Assembly (NCBI GenBank): GCA_964036045.1
Contig: OZ038390.1
Span: forward strand, 34,055,319 to 34,119,318
DNA from: Eutreptiella sp. 'Long Island Sound 2002'
Taxonomy: Eukaryota > Euglenozoa > Euglenophyceae > Eutreptiales > Eutreptiaceae
Reading direction: 5' to 3'
Length of the DNA: 64,000 bases
Both the position numbers and the translations under genes were made by a program. The notes beneath the pieces are model-generated. The model saw only the letters and a program-made list of their open reading frames with translations, was not told where the DNA came from and did not search any database. Below are positions 31,759-41,030 of the stretch, in pieces. How positions within the stretch are numbered: position 1 is the stretch's first letter; every line of letters starts with the position of its first letter.

Positions 31759-32309
31759 GGGGGAGTCTTTGCACGTCGCGCACACTGCTCGCTACTTTTA
31801 GACTATGTTCTCCCCGAAGAGCCCCCAAGCACACCCCTTGGAAATGCCCTTAGAATTAAGTGACCCAAACCGCAAGTTGCAATTGATTTTATAATGAAAA
31901 CTGGCATCAGTCTGGCCTCAAGGATAGTCCCAAGCACTTCATGTGCACACTTTGACATGCAATGGAGTTGGTTAGGAATCTGGGGCAACTAGGTTGGGCC
32001 AGACACAGGATATGGCTTGGCCAGCATGGCCAAGCAACTGAATTCAGAATCAGTTAAAAGGTAGGCCCACAATAAGTAGGTAAAACAATTGAGTATAGGG
32101 GTCCTGAGGTGGGAGACCACTAGGCTCACCCTACAAGGCCCAAGGCCCACCCCCGCATTCTCGGGGGTCCCCAACAAAGGGAACAAAATCAGAAGTCAAA
32201 GTCTACGCTAGGGGTCACCATGATGCCCCTAGGGGCCCCTAGTATCTCAAAGTATGGGTCTCTAGTACGGCCAGACGCCCAAATAGTTGCACTGCGCTTG
32301 AGGCGCCCC
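31759..32309. mobile_element. 551-bp insertion flanked by CCAT
   Basis: Relative to copy 2 of the R/SINE composite (38233-38236 CCAT), copy 1 carries 551 extra bases bounded by CCAT on both sides (31755-31758 and 32310-32313). The insert begins GGGGGAGTCTTTGC and ends TTGAGGCGCCCC, so its ends are short G/C inverted repeats. Its right 150 bp match 16120-16265. No long frame and no transposase are present, so it would be a non-autonomous element. Confidence 0.6.
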
Positions 32310-32566
32310 CCATATCCCCAACTGGAAAGTGGACCAAAATGTATCACCATCATTCGTACTCCAAGTCCAAATTCTATTGCCTTCGGCAAGGCACCTTGAA
32401 GCGAGGCTAACAGTGAGCCAATCAGTCATTCACAGGCAAGCAGTCAGCCGCACAATCAGTCGGGTAGGCAGGCAGGCAGACAGGCAGGCAGAAATGCACA
32501 ATGTGGCCTTTAGGTGGTGGACTACCGCCACAAACAAGGGGGAACCCTAAGTCTGCAGGAACAATG

Positions 32567-32637
32567 AGTGGTCCAATAGTAGAACACCCGCCCAGCAGTT
32601 GGCCAAGCGGCGGTTCAAATCCCGGCCAGCGACCACT
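32567..32637 (+). other. tRNA-like segment of SINE copy 1
   Basis: 71 nt bounded by complementary heptamers AGTGGTC and GACCACT, with a TGGTCCAATAG A-box-like sequence near the start and GGTTCAAATCC (B-box) near the end. The arms between do not fold into a canonical cloverleaf, so it is a tRNA-derived promoter rather than a working tRNA. Confidence 0.6.
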
Positions 32638-32642
32638 AGCCT

Positions 32643-32670
32643 GAGCTGATCGACCCATCAGCTCTTTTTT
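32643..32670 (+). terminator. Hairpin plus T-run, candidate Pol III terminator
   Basis: GAGCTGAT and ATCAGCTC form a perfect 8-bp stem around CGACCC, followed directly by TTTTTT. The copy at 38566-38593 is identical. Confidence 0.6.
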
Positions 32671-33049
32671 ACCCGACCCTGGTTAAAATCCTTATAAGCA
32701 CAAACTTTTGACCCCCACCCCAACCCAACCCCACCCCCCCCACCCCCCTAAAATGTGGTATCCAGTTTCAAGGAGATAGAAGCTTGAGAATCAAAAAATC
32801 CATTGCGGGATCATTTTGTCGGGTAAAATGATTATTACAAACAGGGGTTAGACATCCAAAATCATGCCTTGGGGTATGTTACGCCAACAAATTCTATTGC
32901 CTTCGGCAGCGCACCTCGAAGAGAGGTTGACAGTCAGCCAAGCAGTCCTTGAGCCAGGCCAGCAGTCAGTCAGACAGAAACACGCAGTTTGGGTTTTTTG
33001 TCAGTGGCAGACACGCCAGCAAGCAGTGGGGACTCCTTACTCCACAAAA

Positions 33050-33122
33050 TCAAGCAGTGGCTGAATGGTAATGCAGCAAGTGTTGGACTTTTTGGTCGGC
33101 GGTTCGAAGCCCGGTGGGGCGA
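33050..33122 (+). other. tRNA-like core with good A and B boxes
   Basis: TGGCTGAATGG (A box) at about 33058 and GGTTCGAAGCC (B box) at about 33101, 43 bp apart, within CAGTGGCTGAATGGTAATGC...GCCCGG. The anticodon arm does not pair convincingly. Confidence 0.55.
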
Positions 33123-33156
33123 ATATGCCGCCGCCGCCGCTCCAAAAAGCACACCG

Positions 33157-33222
33157 ACCGGGATTCGAACCACCGACCATCATTGCTGCGTTCTACTGCG
33201 TTACCATTCGACCAGCAGTTGT
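33157..33222 (-). other. Opposed tRNA-like core with T-run
   Basis: On the minus strand TGGTCGAATGG (A box, about 33214-33204) and GGTTCGAATCC (B box, 33171-33161) match Pol III consensus and are followed by TGTGCTTTTT, a possible terminator. It forms an inverted repeat with the plus-strand core. Confidence 0.55.
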
Positions 33223-33284
33223 GTGTGGGCGCTATGCTTCCCCACTGCTTGGAGCCTGGTCAGCGAAAACTTTTGACCCCCCCC

Positions 33285-34770
33285 ACCCCCCCCACCCCCC
33301 CTTGTCGGCCCAAATTTCAGCCACCACAAAGCGAGGGTGCAGGCCGTGGGCTGGTCCCCCTTGGGGACCAGGAAACAGGGGAGCAGGCCTTTTGCTGCCC
33401 CCCCCCCCCCCAACAGAAATGGGGCCGAAAGCAGGCCCAGCACAGCCCCCCCCCCCCAGCATGCCCTCGCACCCCCGCACCCTCACTGCAGGCCGTCACA
33501 TGGTGATCAAGGTCCCTCCCCTCACGGACAGGGAGCGGACGCCGAACGATGGGTATGTTGGGATCTGGGACCCGCATGGTAACCCAGCAGGTGGTCCTCC
33601 TCTCCCAAACAAGTGAGCAGGTAGACCCAACCACCACTACCCCCCCCCCCCCCCCAGCCTGCCCCCCGACGGGAGAGGTGCACGGAGTCGGCACCCTCAG
33701 GGCCTAAAAAGTGGAGGCTGTGAAGGGCTCGCAGATTGACTGCTGTGGGTATCCCTTGAGCGGCCTGCCTAGGGAACCTCCAGGTGTGCGCGTGCCCCTC
33801 CAACTTCATCACAGACGCCTAGGCCAGCACAGCCCCGTGCACTCCAGTTCAGTTGTGGGCGACCCCTGGAGGCCAGACAGCCACCTGCCGACCCCTGCCC
33901 CCCCCTCCCCCTTCCAAACGGAGCGGTCACTCGGGTGGTGTGCCCTCTGGGCCCCCCCGTTTACGCGGGCAGTAGCACCGCCACCCAGGCCCCGAGCCCG
34001 GGCAGGCTCCAGGGCAGGGCAGCGCTCAGCGCGCCCTGGAGCCCCTCCTCCTGCCGTCCCTCAGCGCCGTGGGCGGATGGTCCAGTCCACGACAACACCA
34101 CCAGTGCCTAGAGCAGTCAGGAGGTGTGGACCCCCCCAGTCGAGCGCCCAGGGAGCGCGCCCCCGTGCCTCATGCAGTCGTGGGGCCGCTGGCAGCATGT
34201 CAATGACCGGGAGGCGGCGTGTCCAGTCCGAACACTCCCCCGGCGGGCTCAGCGTCAGGCTCCCATGGCCTCCCTGCCGGGGCCTGGAGCACCAGGCATC
34301 ACACAACCCCCCACACGCCCCCCCCCCCCCCCCGACGCGCCTCCACCACAAGCAGCCAGGGCCCGGTGGTGGCGGACCCTGGTTCACACCCGACGACCAC
34401 ACGAACAGCCGGGACGCCACTACAAGCGGCGACACGGACGGACCAAGCCGCAGCGGGGGAAACCAGAAACACTGGAGCGGCACCGGCGCCAGCGGGCAGG
34501 GCCAGGCGCGGCGCAGCCGTGTGACCCGTCATGCCCTGCGAGCGCCACCAGCATGCACGCCCCGCCCTCCTGCCCCGCGCGCGCCACACACACAGGCACG
34601 GCGGCATCTCCCTCCCGTGTGTGCCACCACGGGGTACGGGGGCGGTCAACAGTCCGGCAGGCCTTGGGACCGGACAACCGCGATTCGCCTAGCCCAGTCG
34701 TGTCGGCACAAAGGCGAGTGCTGACCATGGGCCAGGGCGTCCGGCACAGGCCTTGACCCAAACCAAACCA
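33285..34770. other. 1.5-kb GC-rich insertion inside the SINE C-tract
   Basis: In copies at 32700, 38630 and 60400 the CTTTTGACCCCC...CCCC tract is followed at once by the tail module. Here about 1.5 kb of GC-rich sequence separates the two. A plus-strand frame of 337 codons (33711-34724) is open but Pro/Arg/Gly-rich, and minus-strand frames overlap it. A short coding-like piece, VIKVPPLTDRERTPNDGYVG, lies at 33503-33560 on the plus strand. Composition is like the GC-rich region at 54-57.6 kb, suggesting a shared source. No known domain recognised. Confidence 0.4.
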
Positions 34771-34991
34771 CACCCCCCCACCCCCCCCCTCAAAAAAGCG
34801 ATATCCAATTTTAGGGGATAGAGGCCTCAGAATCAAAAAATCCATTGGGGGATGGTCTTATTTGGCAAAATAATGATTTTACAAGGGGTTGGACATCAAA
34901 TATCATGCCTTGGGGTATGCTACGCGAATGACCCCAAAAAGGGGGGGTATACGCCGCCCGCGCCTACGCTTGATCTAACAACCTCTCTTTG
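34771..34991. repeat. SINE tail module plus GATCTAACAACCTCTC end
   Basis: AAAAAATCCATTGGGGGAT, GGGTTGGACATCAAATATCA, GCCTTGGGGTATGCTACGCG and then TTGATCTAACAACCTCTCTT. The same module occurs at 32740-32886, 38670-38815 and 60420-60640, and reversed at 40713-40930. Confidence 0.75.
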
Positions 34992-36313
34992 AGGTGATTT
35001 TGTTGTGGGGAGGGGGGCTGTACGGTGTCCGCACCTGCGCTCGATCTAACAACCTCTCTTCGAGGTGATTCTTGATAGATACCACAAATCTATTGGAAAG
35101 GTTGCGCAACAATACACACAAATGCACTACAGATGAGGGGAAGGCATGCAAGCAATTCATACGAATGGATGACAAGGCTCACTGTCAGTAGTAGTAGGCA
35201 CTGCTATGCGGCTTGGGTATGGTCTTGCACAGACTTTGTGCGCAGCGCACGCACAGCGTGCTCTCCGCCCCCCAAGGCCGACATCTCCCCACAAAAACAC
35301 ACAAATGGCACCAAAGACAAAAGATATGACGCACACATATGCCTGCCCATAGCAGTAATAGTAGCGTGCGAGGTTTATCAAGTGCTCCCCAAGATAGTGC
35401 ACAAGTATCATGACAACTATTGCCAACGCTGAGATAGAATTGGTACGCCCCAAATGGGTCCAAGTCTATGTGAACAACATGGCCTTGCAAGCATTATGAG
35501 TGGAAACCATGTTGCGTCGGCGTTGAGGAATTGAACTTCTGTGCACCATAGCGGGTGAGTGTGAGGTGACGTAGCTGACAAACAAAGCACAATGAAAAAG
35601 GTGACTTGAGGATCTTGGAGATTCGATGGGCACTGGTGCCGTCCCCTGGGCCGTACTCTCCTCTCGTCTTTGTCTCACTTGCGTCGATGATGCAGCAGCA
35701 CAGCCAATGGTTGATGCATTGATTGGTTTATCGATGTCATTACGTGATCCCATATCATGCGAAACGAGAAACCGTTGCGTTGTATTGTCCGGGGATCGGG
35801 GAGGTTATACCTTTGGTTTGGGTGCCGACTCACATATGCTATAAGCACCCTTACCTCGCCCGTTGTCGCTCCTTGGGACGAACACTCCAACAATGCCTCG
35901 GCACGCCCTGAATGTTTTCCCACGTCAAAGGCGTTATCTAGGGATGCCATAAATTCTGGGTTGCCTTGCGTCCAATCCTTCCACGCACTACGCCGTACGG
36001 GTGCTTCGACCGTTGCGCCCACAGAGACACGTTGTGGCGGTGAGGTGAGGGCGTGCTGCACCTCCTGACCCGAGTGTGGCGAGTACGTTGGCTGTGCGTT
36101 GGTTGTTGCACTCCCAGGGACGCTCTACTGAGGTGAGCAACACAGTGTTTGAGGATCCCCTAGGATGGACGAGGCTGAGGGGAGGGAGGGGGGGGGGGGC
36201 AGAAGGTGAAGCGAGACCCCTACCAGCTCATCATCATCCGGAGAAAGCGCATGTAAAAAACGAAAACACAAGAAGAAGCACAAAGGCAAGAAAAGGAACC
36301 GGAGATCACAAAG
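34992..36313 (-). mobile_element. 1.3-kb dispersed repeat, copy B
   Basis: Indistinguishable from copy A over the parts I compared, with no indel. At its left end the unit GATCTAACAACCTCTCTTCG is present twice, about 70 bp apart, because a tail module precedes it. At the right end it continues into GTTCCTCAAGGTCGGGTTC, unlike copy A. Confidence 0.75.
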
Positions 36314-37400
36314 TTCCTCAAGGTCGGGTTCAGAGTCATGGTACTGTAATTCTCAGAGGAGGAGATACTACCGACAGAAAACAAAAGCAGATGGCCCAAA
36401 TGAAAGAAAGTTGAAAATAATGGAGGCACAAAATCAGCAGCTACAAGAGTCATCATAAATGGAGTCACACACCCAGGATGCACGAAAAAGGATACAAGTG
36501 CACCTCAAAGTACCATCAGCCGAACCAGCTAGCACAGAACATGAGGCACATAACGCCCCTGCGCTGGTCCAACAACCACCGCATACACCAGGACAACCCC
36601 TAGCGGTACCAATGCAGATGGGCCCACAAACAATGCATTACCACTACACGCATTCGCCTTATCAGGAATACCCCTGTCTAGAGCGGCGGCACACCATCAA
36701 CCCAACACCACGGCTGGCCTCGGTCGGCACAGCAGCTAGGCCCAGTGGGGTCTGCACACTGTGGTGCTCAGCTAATTGGGCAGGTTTATCTGCCAAGCCT
36801 CGGGTGGCCTACACTACTCGGTGGCAAGAACAAGGAGTTGAACAGATATCGGCAGTCCGAACAGGCAGAAGAGCATCGGCTGCATCGTTTGCAAGATATC
36901 TACGCCGATGAGATTCGGAAACATTCTGAAGACAGTGCCAAGGCCGCCCAGTTGGCCAAAGATATGGAGACTGTGAAGGATGATTTTGAAGCCAAGATCC
37001 GAGAAGAGTGCCTTGGTGACTACAAAATCCAAGTGCACGTGGAGATGCCCCAACCAGGGCCACCGCAGCCCTGCAGCACAATGGCCCTGTCAGTGCAGCG
37101 CCTGCCCTACCGCAGGATTTTCATGGGGATGAGGAGGACCATCACGCCCGATTGGCTATGTTCTCTATGGTGCTTACAAGGCGCAGACCGCTGTGGCGGG
37201 ACACCCGGATGCTGCCTTTGACCCTCTGGGTATCGTTGATGCCCAAGCCACCTATGCTGAGCTCAGCACCAGAGAGATCCACCAAGGTCGCCTAATTATG
37301 TCCTCCGTGCCGGGGGACAACATGCATGCTGGCGTGACTCAATATGTAGGCGGTGTCCACAGCCCTATTTATGTGAATGTTCCTTCCCTTTCTTCTGTTT
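36230..37400 (+). pseudogene. Frame-shifted coding region with RS-like and coiled-coil parts
   Basis: Plus-strand coding signal continues through several frames. First comes a Lys/Arg/Ser-rich segment (KKRKHKKKHKGKKRNRRSQS), a TAA-interrupted continuation (MEAQNQQLQESS, then MESHTQDARKRIQVHLK), and a Pro/Gln-rich stretch. A predicted coiled coil in another frame follows (RQSEQAEEHRLHRLQDIYAD, then KAAQLAKDMETVKDDFEAKI). Last, in a third frame, are GYVLYGAYKAQTAVAGHPDA and IMSSVPGDNMHAGVTQYVGG. The basic segment is shared with the end of copy A. Frameshifts and a stop argue for a decayed protein of the repeat element or a host gene; unspliced introns could explain part of it. No family recognised. 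Confidence 0.4.
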
Positions 37401-37636
37401 CGTCTGTTCCTCATCGCAAATGTGTTAGTCTCGGTCTTCAACTTCAAGATCCTTTTTGAGCTGATCAACGGCCTTCTCCCAACCAGTGTTAGGATTGATG
37501 GTGGATCCGCCTGCCCCATTTTAAGACATGCCCCCCTCGGTGGATTACAATGGGTCAAAATGGGTTCGAAATTGGCTCAATTCACCCGTTTGAGCACCAC
37601 AAATGGTCCGGCATCATTTTTGGAAAAATGTACTTT

Positions 37637-38236
37637 TGACCTATTTTTAACCGATTATTCGTCCCAAAATGGCCCATTTTCAAGGTTGTTATGCACTTTA
37701 GAGGGCCACAATGCTTCAAAATGGGCTCAAAATGGGCTCATTTCACTTGTTTGTGGGTACCGAATGGTCCAAGATCATTTTTGAGAAAGCACAATTTTGA
37801 CCCGTTTTCAGCCCATTTTTGGTCCCAAAATGGCCCATTTTTGGTCCCAAAATGGCCCATTTTTCAAGGCATTTTGGCATTTTTGCAGGGCCACACAGGA
37901 ACACTGCTCAAATTGGGTTGAAACCAATTGGTTTGACATCCCACCTAGCCTGCAATCTTTTTGAAAAAAAACAGGTTTTTCATTTGCCCCTAGTGGACCC
38001 CATTGACCCGTTTTGGTGCCCACTTGTTTGGGGCTCAGGCTTGCAGCGCACAGCAGCCTAGTGGGCCCAGGTTTAGGGGTCTAGGCATCCATTTTGAGCA
38101 ATTTGAAGGGATGAAAACCCCAAGTGGGGGGTCGTGGATGGACCACGCGCTCTCACAATCGCATTTTGAGCGAAGTAGCAGGAGGCACCACAAGATAAGC
38201 ACCCCCATATCCCAAACCTGAAAAGGGTTAGTCCAT
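37637..38236. repeat. 0.6-kb dispersed repeat block R, copy 2
   Basis: The homologue of 31182-31758 without the 551-bp insertion. It runs straight into the SINE composite through GTCCATATCCTCAACTGGAA, and so serves as the empty-site reference for the insertion in copy 1. Confidence 0.85.
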
Positions 38237-38815
38237 ATCCTCAACTGGAAAGTGGACCAAAATGTATCACCATCGTTCGTACTCCAAGTCCAAATTCTAT
38301 TGCCTTCGGCAAGGCACCTTGAAGCGAGGCTAACAGTGAGCCAATCACACATTCACAGGCAAGCAGTCAGCCGCACAATCAGTCGGGTAGGCAGGCAGGC
38401 AGACAGGCAGGCAGAAATGCACAATGTGGCCTTTAGGTGGTGGACTACCGCCACAAACAAGGGGGAACCCTAAGTCTGCGGGAACAATCAGTGGTCCAAT
38501 AGTAGAACACCCGCCCAGCAGTTGGCCAAGCGGCGGTTCAAATCCCGGCCAGCGACCACTAGCCTGAGCTGATCGACCCATCAGCTCTTTTTTACCCGAC
38601 CCTGGTTAAAATCCTTATAAGCACAAACTTTTGACCCCCACCCCAACCCAACCCCAACCCCCCCACCCCCCTAAAATGTGGTATCCAGTTTCAAGGAGAT
38701 AGAAGCCTTAGAATAAAAAAATCCATTGCAGGATCATTTTGTCAGGCAAAATGATTATTACAAACAGGGGTTAGACATCCAATATCATGCCTTGGGGTAT
38801 GTTACGCCAACAAAT
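38237..38815 (+). mobile_element. tRNA-like SINE composite, copy 3
   Basis: Nearly identical to copy 1 across head, CAGG-rich part, 71-nt tRNA-like segment (38490-38560), hairpin/T-run (38566-38593), C-rich tract and tail. It ends TATGTTACGCCAACAAATTT and joins the left end of repeat copy C. Confidence 0.75.
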
Positions 38816-38845
38816 TTTGTTGGGAGGGGGGGGGGGGGGGGCTGT

Positions 38846-39456
38846 ACGGTGTCCGCATTTGCGTTCGATCTAACAACCTCTCTTCGAGGTGATTCTTGAT
38901 AGATACCACAAATCTATTGGAAAGGTTGCGCAACAATACACACAAATGCACTACAGATGAGGGGAAGGCATGCAAGCAATTCATACGAATGGATGACAAG
39001 GCTCACTGTCAGTAGTAGTAGGCACTGCTATGCGGCTTGGGTATGGTCTTGCACAGACTTTGTGCGCAGCGCGCGCACAGCGTGCTCTCCGCCCCCCAAG
39101 GCCGACATCTCCCCACAAAAACACACAAATGGCACCAAAGACAAAAAATATGACGCACACATATGCCTGCCCATAGCAGTAATAGTAGCGTGCGAGGTTT
39201 ATCAAGTGCTCCCCAAGATAGTGCACAAGTATCATGACAACTATTGCCAACGCTGAGATAGAATTGGTACGCCCCAAATGGGTCCAAGTCTATGTGAACA
39301 ACATGGCCTTGCAAGCATTATGAGTGGAAACCATGTTGCGTCGGCGTTGAGGAATTGAACTTCTGTGCACCATAGCGGGTGAGTGTGAGGTGACGTAGCT
39401 GACAAACAAAGCACGATGGAAAAGGTGACTTGAGGATCTTGGAGATTCGATGGGCA
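38846..39456 (-). mobile_element. 1.3-kb dispersed repeat, copy C (truncated)
   Basis: Matches copies A and B with a few substitutions from GCTGTACGGTGTCCGCA to GAGATTCGATGGGCA, then diverges. It is 0.6 kb long and shares only the left end. Confidence 0.75.
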
Positions 39457-39893
39457 TTTGAGAGATTGGGCACCAACGAGAGTGGGCTACAAAGGGAGCA
39501 AAAAGATACCCACCTACTGGAGCCTGGAACCCGGATAGAAAAATGTGGTGCCGAGCATCTATTGCTCAAGTGGACGGTCCGTGACACCTGCACCTAATCT
39601 CGTTGTGAATCGCATCTTCTTCAGCGGCTTGCTGGACACACATCCAGCAGCTCAGCCCCATGATCAGCAGTAACTGCTTGGCACCAGTTCTGTGGAATAC
39701 AAACAAACCCCAACAGAAAATAATAGAAATGTACACAAGATACGAGACAATTATAGGCACCATACCCTTAGAGAGTTACAGAGAAATATGCACAAGAAAG
39801 TGGTCTCCGCGACAGATCCGGTTTTGGCAGATGCTCATTCTCCTGAAGGCAGGGTTTGCAGTCAAACAAGTACCCCCCCCCCCCTTGTAAAAA

Positions 39894-40481
39894 CTACCTA
39901 CTCACATGCTCAGTTTGCATGACAGGCACGGGGTGTGTTGCACTGGCTGATGAGGAGGAGGCAATGGCGCGCGGGGCTGGTTTGGCAGCCGCTTTACCGC
40001 CCGCTTGCAAAGCCAAACCAGTCCGGTTGGCGGATGGCTTTGCTCTTGGCTGGGGGGCAGCCTTTGCTCTTGCCTTGGGGGCGGCCATCGACCTCTTTGG
40101 AGGCACCAAATCCTTAGGGATCCACTTTTCCTCACATATATCACGTGTGAAGTACAATTTCCCATCAAACACATGGCCCAAGCCCCAAACTCCACGTGCA
40201 CTCTTTGCCCATATTACTTCCACATCATTACCCTCCTCTTCCTCCGGTCGTCCGGTGACTCTGGAGATTGGGGTGACTGGGGTGATTCAACCGCCACAGC
40301 CTGTAGCCTTGAGAGTTGAGCACTCTCATGATCCACCGGAGTGACCCCACCAGGGCGTATGTACCGAATGTGGCAAAACTGTGGCCCATTTGGTGAAGGG
40401 CCCACGACAGTGGCCAACACATGTGCACCAAGTGTGCGTGAGTGGTGCCGTACATGGTCACCGGGAGAAAACACCTTGGGT
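39894..40481 (-). CDS. SH3/Tudor-like module gene, copy 2, with basic C-terminus (one frameshift)
   Basis: The exon begins after a TTGCTACTTCAG acceptor at 40481. It reads VFSPGDHVRHHSRTLGAHVL, GPSPNGPQFCHIRYIRPGG and DHESAQLSRLQAVAVESP, like the 4.7-5.1 kb paralogue. Near 40250 the frame shifts. The second frame carries an acidic patch and VIWAKSARGVWGLGHVFDGK, then CEEKWIPKDLVPPKR, then an Ala/Lys/Pro-rich tail reminiscent of linker-histone-like or chromatin proteins, and stops near 39894. The two chromatin-reader-like segments plus basic tail suggest a nuclear role, which is inference. The frameshift could be a real lesion, an unrecognised short intron or a sequence error. The first exon upstream was not identified; a hydrophobic frame starting MFFYLTCIVLVCVA lies at 40640 but looks intronic. 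Confidence 0.45.
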
Positions 40482-40647
40482 CTGAAGTAGCAACACAACA
40501 CACCCATACAACGCCTTTGGAGAGAGAATATCACAGGGCACACACAGGTGCTTCATTTGAAGTAATGGGAAAGCAATGCAAGGCCATGCGTAAAGCAGAT
40601 GGGCAACACAAACCAGCACAATACATGTTAAATAGAAAAACATGGAA

Positions 40648-40712
40648 GTGACGGTCTCCCGGGGGGGGGGGAGATTGCAAGGGGTGGGAGTTTGCAAGGG
40701 GGGGGGGGTACA
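40648..40712. repeat. Poly(G) module, third copy
   Basis: GTGACGGTCTCCCGG with a G-run, AGATTGCAAGGGG, and GTTTGCAAGG with a G-run, in the same position relative to the SH3-like exon as at 5272-5337. Confidence 0.75.
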
Positions 40713-41030
40713 AAAAAGTCACAAATCACCTCGCAGAGGTTGTTAGATCAAAGCCAGGCAGGCGTATATATGGGGAAAACGCCACATACCCCCCCATTTT
40801 GGCCATTTTGGGGCTATTCGCGTACCCTACCCCAAGGGGTTGAATTGTTAGTTTAACCCCTTGTAAAATCATTATTTTGTCCAATAATCGCATCCCCCAA
40901 TGAGTTTTTGGTCCGGACCCCCCCAGACCCCCCCCACTTGAAACCCACTTTTTTCAGGTTTTGAGGGAGGGGGGGGGGGGGGGGGGGTGGGGGGGGTGGG
41001 GGGGTGGGGGGGGGTCAAAAAATGACCCCC
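40713..41030 (-). repeat. SINE tail module, reversed, with long G/C tracts
   Basis: AATCACCTCG..AGGTTGTTAGATCA, GGCTATTCGCGTACCCTACC and CCCTTGTAAAATCATTATTT are the reverse complement of the module at 60490-60640. A very long G-run with scattered T follows at 40970-41012. Confidence 0.7.

Larger units (their letters stand above)
32310..32886 (+). mobile_element. tRNA-like SINE composite, copy 1
   Basis: Order of parts: AAATTCTATTGCCTTCGGCA head (about 32369), a CAGT/CAGGCAGG-rich region, a tRNA-like segment with a B-box-like GGTTCAAATCC, a hairpin plus T-run, CACAAACTTTTGACCCCC with a C-rich tract, and a 180-bp tail module running to CCTTGGGGTATGTTACGCCA. The same order is present at 38236-38815 and, with other tRNA-like cores, at 32887-33275 and 60090-60645. 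No coding capacity; it would depend on LINE enzymes. Confidence 0.75.
32887..33275. mobile_element. tRNA-like SINE composite, copy 2, with two opposed tRNA-like cores
   Basis: The head ACAAATTCTATTGCCTTCGG joins directly to the tail of copy 1 (TATGTTACGCCAACA). After a CAGTCAGTC-rich stretch come two tRNA-like cores in opposite orientation, at 33050-33122 (plus) and 33157-33222 (minus), then GCGAAAACTTTTGACCCCC and a C-rich tract. Confidence 0.65.

Noticed and set aside
32567-32637. Functional tRNA gene
   Set aside because: The length and end pairing look right, but the D, anticodon and T arms do not form a cloverleaf and there is no clear anticodon; a SINE promoter is the better explanation.
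33711-34724. 337-codon plus-strand gene in the GC-rich insertion
   Set aside because: Composition is Pro/Arg/Gly-rich as expected of open frames in GC-rich DNA, opposite-strand frames are also open, and no motif is visible.
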